NCBI RefSeq assembly: GCF_036880985.1
Contig: NZ_JBAJNO010000009.1
Coordinates: forward strand, 1,550,001-1,614,000
From: Limibacter armeniacum
GTDB taxonomy: Bacteria; Bacteroidota; Bacteroidia; Cytophagales; Flammeovirgaceae
Length of the DNA: 64,000 bases
Reading direction: 5' to 3'
The translations under genes were made by a program, and so were the position numbers. The notes below the pieces were generated by a model. That model saw nothing but the letters and a program-made list of their open reading frames with translations. It ran no database searches and was not told where the DNA came from. Of the stretch, positions 18,833-26,405 are shown piece after piece (the first letter of the stretch is position 1; each line of letters opens with the position of its first letter).

Positions 18833-20128
18833 ATGGAGAAGAAATTTTTTACCATCATTTTCCTATTATTCTCATCTACATTTGGTTATACACAATGTAT
18901 AGAAACAATAGGTAATACTGTTTACATCAAATGCGATGGCACCTACGATAAATCATCTGTATTGTCAGGAGGAGCTAATATCATTGTAATCAATGACGGA
19001 GTTCATGCCACTTTTAACAGTTGGGACACTAGTCCTTGGAACTTGCAACTTGAAGTCAATGGAGAAGTATCTATCAACTCAGATGTTAACTTCAGTGACT
19101 CAGGTGGTAAAAAACTAACTATCAATAGCAACGGCAGCATGAATGTTTCAGGCGACTTGACTATTTCTACTTCTGCTGAAATTTATGGTGAATTGTATGT
19201 AGGCTCACCTTGCTATGATTGTAATAGCTGTTCTACAGGCCAGTTTACTTTAACAAATAGTGGAAGTAGCAATATCCACACCTACTCAGGCTCTTACATT
19301 GAAGCCAATAATGTAGAAATAGGAGAAGGAGTGACATTAGAAGGCAAAATGAAAGTCTATTGTGACTTTAAAATTACTAATAGTGGTGGATCAGAGCTTA
19401 CTTTAATTGAAGGTGAACTAGAAATTGGTAGAGAACTAAACATTGACACTTGGGATACAAGTTGTTCTGATAGTGGAGGATCTTTAAGCAATAAAATCAG
19501 TGGGTCAGGAAGCATTTCTGTAGAACAGACAAACCCTCCCTGCCTAAAAGATTGGCTTGAAGGTAAAAATCTACTACCTGTAGAGTTAATTTTCTTCTCT
19601 GCTAAACGTCAATCTTCCAATGTGATGCTTACTTGGGCGACAGCTTCAGAAGTAAACAATGACTACTTTGAAATACAACGTTCTACTGATGGTAAAAACT
19701 TTGAAATCATTGGTTCTGTAAATGGAAACGGAAACAGTCAAGCCAGAATAGATTATGAGTTTATAGATACAGAAGCTCCTAAAAGCACCATTTATTACCG
19801 ATTGAAACAAGTAGACTACAATGGGCAGTTTGAATACTATCCACTTATCATTAAAAGTGATGCAGCGAGAGAATTGAGTATTCTTAACCTGTCAGGCAAT
19901 CCTGTAACAGGTACTTCCCTAAAACTTCAGGTCTACAGTCCTATTAATCAAGTAATTTGGTTTAAACTGATTGGTCAAAATGGGATGGTCTACTATTTAG
20001 AAGAAAAAACAGTATTTAGTGGTAATACACTGCTAACTATTGACATTGGACATATCAATCCAGGCGTGGTTATACTACAAGCGGCAACAGACGATTTCTC
20101 ACAATCATTGAAACTAATAAGGCAGTAA
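18833..20128 (+). CDS. T9SS cargo paralogue 5 of 9
   Basis: Exported protein of 431 residues and the closest relative of gene 6. The signal peptide FTIIFLLFSSTFGYTQ is followed by CIETIGNTVYIKCDGTYDKS and a beta-helix-like passenger of about 225 residues. It keeps the cysteine cluster SPCYDCNSC, then TLTNSGSSNIHTYSGSYIEA, which matches genes 4 and 6. The cassette starts at residue 248 (LPVELIFFSAKRQ) and ends SLKLIRQ. A 37-base stretch at 18957-18993 is identical to 20411-20447 in gene 6, evidence of recent duplication or gene conversion. Compared with gene 4 it lacks one block of beta-helix repeats; compared with gene 6 it lacks a 155-residue insert. Confidence 0.88.
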   Translation: MEKKFFTIIFLLFSSTFGYTQCIETIGNTVYIKCDGTYDKSSVLSGGANIIVINDGVHATFNSWDTSPWNLQLEVNGEVSINSDVNFSDSGGKKLTINSNGSMNVSGDLTISTSAEIYGELYVGSPCYDCNSCSTGQFTLTNSGSSNIHTYSGSYIEANNVEIGEGVTLEGKMKVYCDFKITNSGGSELTLIEGELEIGRELNIDTWDTSCSDSGGSLSNKISGSGSISVEQTNPPCLKDWLEGKNLLPVELIFFSAKRQSSNVMLTWATASEVNNDYFEIQRSTDGKNFEIIGSVNGNGNSQARIDYEFIDTEAPKSTIYYRLKQVDYNGQFEYYPLIIKSDAARELSILNLSGNPVTGTSLKLQVYSPINQVIWFKLIGQNGMVYYLEEKTVFSGNTLLTIDIGHINPGVVILQAATDDFSQSLKLIRQ

Positions 20129-20286
20129 CAATACCTTATTAAAAGTAATTCAAGTTCAACTTTCGCAGTGAAGGTTGAACTTTTTTCATTCACAAAATTT
20201 TAGAATTCAAATACCTCTCTCTCAGAAAAATACAACTCTCCCTCTATATATGCGCACGCATTTATATACTTATACTGACTTTTTAT
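20129..20286 (+). repeat. Duplicated intergenic unit, copy B (genes 5-6)
   Basis: Second copy of the terminator-plus-leader unit seen at 18669-18832, with scattered single-base changes. Confidence 0.88.
20152..20186 (+). terminator. Intrinsic terminator after array gene 5
   Basis: AAGTTCAACTTTC (20152-20164) pairs with GAAGGTTGAACTT (20170-20182), loop GCAGT, T-run. Paralogous to the gene 4 terminator. Confidence 0.9.
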
Positions 20287-22050
20287 ATGAAGAATAAACT
20301 TTTTACAATAATAATTTTAATTCTTTCTTACTCATTCGGCTACTCCCAATGCACTGAAACTGTAGGCAATACTGTATACATAAAATGTGATGGTACCTAT
20401 GATAAATCAACTGTATTGTCAGGAGGAGCTAATATCATTGTAATCAACGAAGGAGTTCATGCCACCTTTAACAGCTGGGATACCAACCCATGGAATCTTG
20501 AGCTAGAAGTTAATGGTGAGATCACAATCAATTCAGATGTTAATATCGATGATTCGAGAGGAAAAAAACTGACTATTGGCAGTAATGGCACCATGAATGT
20601 AACAGGAGACCTCAGTATTTCAACAACTGCTGAAATCTATGGTAAACTGTATGTGGGCTCTCCTTGCTCTGATTGCACTAGCTGTACTACAGGTAAATTT
20701 ACGTTGACAAATAGTGGAAGCAGTGACCTTCACGCCTACCCAAACTCGTACATTGAGGTCAATAATGCTGAAATTGGTGAAGGGGCTATCTTGGAAGGGG
20801 AATTCAAGTCTTATTGTGACTTTACAATTATCAACAGTGGTGGTGCTAACCTCACTCTGATTAACGGAGATCTTGAAATTGGAGGGACATTATCAATCCC
20901 TGACTGGGCTAAATATGACGACTGTGGAAGCTGTTCCACTTTCATAAATGGAGATGGTTCCATTTCTGCTGGTGCATATGATCCTGATCCAGAATTAGCT
21001 GACTGGTTGAGTAAAAACAACTATTTGGCACCATGTGATAGAAGTTACACTGTTGACAACTCAGCACCTTCAAGTGGTAACTATACCATTGACACAAGCA
21101 TGAAAGGAACCCTCACTATCTATGATGGACAACAAGTAATCCTTGATGGAACAGGTGGAGCTATTAGCATGAAGAATATCGACATGGAGGGTGGTAGTAC
21201 AATTATTACCAAAGGTGATGTTAGTATCAGTAACACATTTACAGCTACTGTAGAACAAGGTGATACTGAAGATATCAACATATACTTTTGTGAGACTTTT
21301 ACATTTCCAGATAACAGTGGATTCAAATGGTACATAACTCTTGAGAAGAACAGTACACAAAATGTCAATATTTATGGTGACTTTGACTGTGGAGATATCA
21401 AGGTACAAATTGACATACAATCAGGTGCTACTGGTAAACTAACAGTCAACGGACAGGAGTATACATCTTCTCAGTCAGGTAAGTGTACTACAATTCTACC
21501 TGTGGAGATGATCTTCTTTTCTGCTAAACGTCAATCTTCTGATGTTATGCTTACTTGGGCAACCGCATCAGAAGTAAACAATGACTACTTTGAAATACAA
21601 CGTTCCACTGATGGCAAAAACTTTGAAATCATTGGTTCTGTTAATGGAAACGGAGATAGTCAAGCAAGAATAGACTATGAGTTTATAGATACTAATGCTC
21701 CTAAAGGCACAGTTTATTACCGTCTGAAACAAGTAGATTACAATGGCAAGTTTGAGTATTTCAACCTGTTTATCAAAGACAGTGCAGACAAGTACCTTGA
21801 TATCACCAACCTGTCAGGCAACCCGATGAGTGGACAAGAGCTCAAACTTCAGGTTTATAGTGCGACTTCTCAAACAGTATGGTTCAACCTGATCGGACAA
21901 AACGGTACAATACTGCACTCTGAACAGAGAACTGTACCAACAGGGGTAACCTTACTGACAATAGGCTCAGACAGGATTATTCCGGGAATTGTCTTACTAC
22001 AGGTTATTGCCAATGACTTCCAAAAGACACTGAAAATAATAAAACAATAG
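20287..22050 (+). CDS. T9SS cargo paralogue 6 of 9
   Basis: Exported protein of 587 residues. The first 235 residues follow gene 5 closely: signal peptide LFTIIILILSYSFGYSQ, KCDGTYDKSTVLSGGANIIV, then the cysteine cluster SPCSDCTSC. At about residue 248 (LAPCDRSYTVDNSAPSSGNY) it departs into an extra 155-residue module. That module has further strand repeats (GTLTIYDGQQVILDGTGGAI, NVNIYGDFDCGDIKVQIDI) and four cysteines. The cassette resumes at residue 404 (LPVEMIFFSAKRQ) and ends TLKIIKQ. The insert sits exactly between the gene-5-like passenger and the cassette, showing that passengers can be lengthened at that junction. Passenger role is unknown. Confidence 0.88.
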   Translation: MKNKLFTIIILILSYSFGYSQCTETVGNTVYIKCDGTYDKSTVLSGGANIIVINEGVHATFNSWDTNPWNLELEVNGEITINSDVNIDDSRGKKLTIGSNGTMNVTGDLSISTTAEIYGKLYVGSPCSDCTSCTTGKFTLTNSGSSDLHAYPNSYIEVNNAEIGEGAILEGEFKSYCDFTIINSGGANLTLINGDLEIGGTLSIPDWAKYDDCGSCSTFINGDGSISAGAYDPDPELADWLSKNNYLAPCDRSYTVDNSAPSSGNYTIDTSMKGTLTIYDGQQVILDGTGGAISMKNIDMEGGSTIITKGDVSISNTFTATVEQGDTEDINIYFCETFTFPDNSGFKWYITLEKNSTQNVNIYGDFDCGDIKVQIDIQSGATGKLTVNGQEYTSSQSGKCTTILPVEMIFFSAKRQSSDVMLTWATASEVNNDYFEIQRSTDGKNFEIIGSVNGNGDSQARIDYEFIDTNAPKGTVYYRLKQVDYNGKFEYFNLFIKDSADKYLDITNLSGNPMSGQELKLQVYSATSQTVWFNLIGQNGTILHSEQRTVPTGVTLLTIGSDRIIPGIVLLQVIANDFQKTLKIIKQ

Positions 22051-22071
22051 CCTAATCACAGGTCAAAATTG

Positions 22072-22107
22072 AAAGCCGATTTCTTCAAAGAGAAGTCGGC
22101 TTTTTTT
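22072..22107 (+). terminator. Intrinsic terminator after array gene 6
   Basis: Arms 22072-22084 and 22091-22103 (core AAGCCGA/TCGGCTT, one G-T pair) followed by seven T residues. Confidence 0.9.
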
Positions 22108-22269
22108 CATTCACCACAACAATAACAACCCATAACCAATCTCTCCCATTGGAACAAAAATACAGTTTGTGAATGTTTACATAAAAACTTGAAACACCCT
22201 ATAGCCCTCAAAAAACACCAACCTATCCCCTTTCCACTATCTATTACCCAACTAAACAACTGTAACTGT

Positions 22270-24285
22270 ATGAAATCACTTATACGCCTTTCACTTAATA
22301 TGAAAGGGCATTATATCATTCCCCTCACCATTTTCTGCTGTATTTTTCTTTCTATAAATGGCTATACACAAAGTTGTACAGTAACCCTTACACCACCAAC
22401 CATAACAGTGAGCGGAACATGTACAGATACATATACTGACTTGAATGACTTTTTGACGATAAATGGTCTTACTATAAACGATTGGAACAACAGTTATAAC
22501 CTGATAGTGGTAGAAAGTGGAGTGGAATTGACCTTTACTGATGACGTGGCTTTTCAAAATAGAAAAGATATTGAAGTCAGTGGCAAAGTGACATTTGAAC
22601 AGCAATTATCCTTTGATAATGGAATCATGACAATCAACAGTGGTGGTGAAGTCATTGTCAGTGACTTATTCCTGATGAACTCCGATGCCGGAATGGATAT
22701 AGATGGTGTATTAACTATTACGAATAGTTTTGACTATTCAAGTGGTGTCCCACAAATATTGGATAATGTAACTGGAGCAGGTGTTTTAAACTGCCCTACT
22801 ACAGACCCTGACTGTTACCTCTTATTCCCTAACTTTTCCAACGCTTGTGCCTATACCGTCACTGGCGGTGGTGCCAACCCCAATCAAGCTGAAGATTTTC
22901 CACTCACAGATGTGATTAACTATTATACTTCTGGAGCAGGCAGTAGCTGTACAAGAGCCTATATAAATATCACTAGCAGCTATGTAGGTGCCACCAGTGG
23001 CAATATGGACATTGTGGTTGATCTCACCCCCATTGACATTCCCGTTTCCTTTACCATTGAACCCAGTGGTTATTTTGTCATGAATGCATCCAATTCTAAC
23101 GACAACTACCTCCTCTTACCTGAAGGTTCTGAAGTAATTATTGAAGACGACAACGGCTGTCCTAGAAGTGACGGTATCATTGTCAATACAGGTATGGGGA
23201 ATAGCAACCTGCCTAAGATTTATATATTGAAAGACCTCAATGGTGATGGAGATGCCATTTTTGGTGACGGTGATTTCGTTGAATATCTTGCTGGTGAAAT
23301 TGATGATATCTCATGTGCAGGAGGAGTAGATGATACAGGTACAATCAGCACTTCGGTAAGAGTAGAGAACTTCACTGCCATACTCACTGATGCAACAGGC
23401 AATGGCTCAGCTGATATCAATTGGGACGTCACGTCAGTGGATACTGACAAAGTGAACGTTACAGATATCAACCTCTACAGGGATGATAATGGTGATGGAG
23501 TTCTTGATCCGGGAGAAGAACTTACGGGCTTTACTCCAACGGGAGACTTCAACTCCCCTGCCTCCTACCAATTTACAGATGCTCCCACTGGAACTGATAT
23601 ATCAGGAGGTGGAGGTACACTTCAGTACTATATTGACTTCACTGTTGAAAGAAAAGATGATTCAGGAATGACTGTCAACTGTACAGGAACAGGCTGCGAT
23701 CAGGTAGCTTCCAATATCAATTATGTCACTGTACTACCTGTTGAACTTATTTTCTTCAATGCCAGACATCAGGATGGAAAAGTTGAGCTCTTTTGGGCAA
23801 CTGCCTCAGAAGAAGGTAATGATTACTTTGAAATACAACGCTCAACCGACGGTCAAAGCTTTGAGGTGATTGGAGCTATTGAAGGAAGTGGTAACAGCCA
23901 AACCAGAATTGACTATGAATTTACAGACGAACAGCCACCAAAAGGAACGTTGTATTACCGACTCAAACAAGTGGATTACAATGGACAATTTGAACTTTTC
24001 ACAATTTCATTAAGAGATTTGGAAGGTACAGCAACGGAAGTCAAGAACCTTTCGGGCAACCCGATTACCAACAGCACTTTACAGGTACAAATTTACAGTC
24101 CAATCAGTCAGTATTTTCATTTTAGGGTGGTGAGCATCAATGGTACACTCGTCCATGAAAATCAGGTATTGGTTCCTTCAGGTACAACCTTGCTAGAGCT
24201 TTTCTCTGAAGTTCCCAAAGGACTTTTTATTCTTCACAGCACGACCAACGGTTATAGCAACAGTATAAAAATCATCAAACCATAA
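22270..24285 (+). CDS. T9SS cargo paralogue 7 of 9
   Basis: Largest array member, 671 residues from the ATG at 22270. An ATG at 22300 gives a cleaner signal peptide (MKGHYIIPLTIFCCIFLSIN) and is equally possible; a TTG at 22189 in the same frame is not favoured. The passenger of about 450 residues has a beta-helix-like start. A central module shares GCPRS and a Cys-Ala-Gly-Gly turn with gene 3. A region with Asp-rich calcium-type motifs follows (DLNGDGDAIFGDGDF; RDDNGDGVLDPGEEL), reminiscent of dockerin or EF-hand-like loops. The cassette starts at residue 489 (LPVELIFFNARHQ) and ends SIKIIKP. Calcium binding is a reasonable guess for the DxNxDGxxxxxxE-type segment. Confidence 0.87.
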   Translation: MKSLIRLSLNMKGHYIIPLTIFCCIFLSINGYTQSCTVTLTPPTITVSGTCTDTYTDLNDFLTINGLTINDWNNSYNLIVVESGVELTFTDDVAFQNRKDIEVSGKVTFEQQLSFDNGIMTINSGGEVIVSDLFLMNSDAGMDIDGVLTITNSFDYSSGVPQILDNVTGAGVLNCPTTDPDCYLLFPNFSNACAYTVTGGGANPNQAEDFPLTDVINYYTSGAGSSCTRAYINITSSYVGATSGNMDIVVDLTPIDIPVSFTIEPSGYFVMNASNSNDNYLLLPEGSEVIIEDDNGCPRSDGIIVNTGMGNSNLPKIYILKDLNGDGDAIFGDGDFVEYLAGEIDDISCAGGVDDTGTISTSVRVENFTAILTDATGNGSADINWDVTSVDTDKVNVTDINLYRDDNGDGVLDPGEELTGFTPTGDFNSPASYQFTDAPTGTDISGGGGTLQYYIDFTVERKDDSGMTVNCTGTGCDQVASNINYVTVLPVELIFFNARHQDGKVELFWATASEEGNDYFEIQRSTDGQSFEVIGAIEGSGNSQTRIDYEFTDEQPPKGTLYYRLKQVDYNGQFELFTISLRDLEGTATEVKNLSGNPITNSTLQVQIYSPISQYFHFRVVSINGTLVHENQVLVPSGTTLLELFSEVPKGLFILHSTTNGYSNSIKIIKP

Positions 24286-24314
24286 AAACATCTCTATCCC
24301 TGCTATCAAAAAGG

Positions 24315-24341
24315 ATCCAACTGTACAAAGTTGGATTTTTT
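24315..24341 (+). terminator. Intrinsic terminator after array gene 7
   Basis: ATCCAACT (24315-24322) pairs with AGTTGGAT (24329-24336), then a T-run. The stem is the same sequence as the core of the ileS terminator. Confidence 0.88.
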
Positions 24342-24914
24342 GTTTATACCTAAAACTATCTAGAATTCTTACAAAGTGATATTTAATAAAAAACGCTAGC
24401 TAAAACCTGCTTTTTACTGACTGTATTTTCAAAAATCACACAGATCTGCACCTATATTTTCTGGTTCGCCACCTGAAATCACAGGTATTATTAAATATAT
24501 TTCAACAGAAAAATCCCTGATTTACAAATAATTTCAACTTTTTTGATAAAATAAATTACAAATTAAAGCTTCTTCACAATATCACTTTTCAAAGCTAGTG
24601 CTTTACATAAAGTGACATTCTTCAACCCTCTTTTAACTTCTAGAAGATTACTTTGCCTTTTTTCCGATACATTTCCTCCTACCTAACCCCAACACCTCCT
24701 ATTTCTTTCATATGTAATGAAAAGTGATTATGACGCCTACATTAAAATTTGTTTACTAGCACATTTGATTATGCGTAAGGGAAACAGACACTTAAGCACA
24801 TTTACTATTCAACTATACAAATATCCGGATATTCTTACAGAGGAAAACCAATTCACATAAATCTACGAATATCTGCCACCTCCACCACCTGTGAATCAGC
24901 AAACTATTACCACT
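24342..24914. other. Long intergenic region between array genes 7 and 8
   Basis: The only large gap in the array, about 570 AT-rich bases with no convincing ORF. A TTACTTTGC near 24648 is a one-mismatch -7 box, and a 14-bp palindrome lies at 24820-24833. Genes 8 and 9 downstream are also the more diverged members, so this gap may mark an old boundary in the array. Confidence 0.5.
24820..24833 (+). promoter_or_regulatory. Perfect palindrome AATATCCGGATATT
   Basis: A 14-bp perfect dyad about 80 bases ahead of the gene 8 ATG. It could be an operator for a dimeric regulator, but no second copy was noticed in the window. Confidence 0.25.
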
Positions 24915-26192
24915 ATGAAAAAATTACAGATCCTATTTACTATCGTTTCAATATTATCATTTCAATTAGTTTCAGCACAGTCTACCTATAGAAGTAATGC
25001 TGGCGGATGTTTAGATGGCTGTAATTGGACTATAGCCACAACATGGCAAGACCTAGTACAAGGAGCCCCTTCGTCCTCCACTTCCAATGACAGTATTTTT
25101 ATCACAAACCCTGGTGAGAGTGAAACTCCTGCCACTTCACACACCCCAACACAAGTCATGGCAAGTGACCAATATGTCTATCATGATGGCGACCTTATTA
25201 TCGGGTCAGGTACCACGCTGATCATAGAAGGGGTATTGTTGGTGAATGGTAACTTTTCTGTTGATGGTGCTACCGTAAATATTGGAGCTAACGGAGCCTT
25301 AGTAGTTACTGAAAGTATTCAGGTCAACAACTTGGGTGAGGTGAATAACAGTAATTATATTGTCGCTTATGGTGATATTATCGTATCTCAACAAGGAAAT
25401 GTAAACATCGACAATACTTCCGGCAGCATTGTTACTTTTGGAACATACACAGACTCTAAAGCCGGTCCACAGTCAAACACAGACAACACTGGTGGTAATA
25501 TTTATGCTGAAAACGTCAACAGTACAGGTGGCGACATTGAAGGTAACTCACCCAAGAATACATCTTCAATTGAAGGAGATGACTCAGAGTTATACAATCT
25601 TATACTTGAGGCAAATGAAAAGACAGGAAATTCTGTACTTCCAGTTGAATTGATATTCATGAGTGCTCAACCGAACAGCGAAGGTGGAGTACACCTGACA
25701 TGGGCTACTGCTTCTGAAGTCAACAACGATTACTTCGAAATTCAACGCTCAACTGATGGCAAACACTTTACCTCTATTGGTTTTGTGGAGGGAAATGGAA
25801 CAGCTCAACAACGCATTGACTACAGCTACTTTGACGCTGAAACCCTTAACGGAAATTTATTCTACAGATTAAAGCAAGTGGATTACAATGGTGCTTTTGA
25901 ATACTTTCACCTTGTGGTAAACCATACCCAACCTGAAAAGTGGAACATTAAAGCCCTAGCCAATAATACATCAACACAAGGTCACCTAAAAATTCAACTT
26001 TACTCTCCTGATACACAGGACATGCAAATTAGCCTGATGAATATTAATGGAACTGTATTGTATCACCAAACAATCTCAGCTCAACAAGGACAATCACTAT
26101 TTACAATCCCTCACAACAAGTTTTCTAAAGGCATAATGGTCCTTACGGTTTACTCAAAGGATCAAAAGAAATCCATTAAAATTATACGCTAA
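24915..26192 (+). CDS. T9SS cargo paralogue 8 of 9
   Basis: Exported protein of 425 residues from the ATG at 24915; a GTG at 24891 would add eight residues ahead of an already complete signal peptide (LQILFTIVSILSFQLVSAQ). The mature protein opens YRSNAGGCLDGCNWTIATTW, close to gene 1's YRAN start. A beta-helix-like passenger follows with units such as GTTLIIEGVLLVNGNFSVDG and GALVVTESIQVNNLGEV, then a Gly/Asn/Ser-rich linker near residues 180-225. The cassette starts at residue 242 (LPVELIFMSAQ) and ends SIKIIR. The linker suggests the passenger is held away from the cell surface. Confidence 0.87.
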   Translation: MKKLQILFTIVSILSFQLVSAQSTYRSNAGGCLDGCNWTIATTWQDLVQGAPSSSTSNDSIFITNPGESETPATSHTPTQVMASDQYVYHDGDLIIGSGTTLIIEGVLLVNGNFSVDGATVNIGANGALVVTESIQVNNLGEVNNSNYIVAYGDIIVSQQGNVNIDNTSGSIVTFGTYTDSKAGPQSNTDNTGGNIYAENVNSTGGDIEGNSPKNTSSIEGDDSELYNLILEANEKTGNSVLPVELIFMSAQPNSEGGVHLTWATASEVNNDYFEIQRSTDGKHFTSIGFVEGNGTAQQRIDYSYFDAETLNGNLFYRLKQVDYNGAFEYFHLVVNHTQPEKWNIKALANNTSTQGHLKIQLYSPDTQDMQISLMNINGTVLYHQTISAQQGQSLFTIPHNKFSKGIMVLTVYSKDQKKSIKIIR

Positions 26193-26216
26193 ACACGCAC
26201 ACACTCCATTTCCATT

Positions 26217-26248
26217 GCCAGACTTGTTAAACAGGTCTGGCTTTTTTT
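26217..26248 (+). terminator. Intrinsic terminator after array gene 8
   Basis: GCCAGACTTG (26217-26226) pairs with CAGGTCTGGC (26232-26241, one G-T pair), followed by seven T residues. Confidence 0.92.
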
Positions 26249-26405
26249 GTTCAATAAGAAAAATCATATTTTTTGAAAAATACATCCCTTAACTTCGGTA
26301 AATATATCAGGAGTCTCTCAACTACTCCTCCCCTTCCTTATGAATTAGTAATCAAATCATTACAAACACTTTCAATACAACTTCCCTATCAAACACTACA
26401 CTGCT

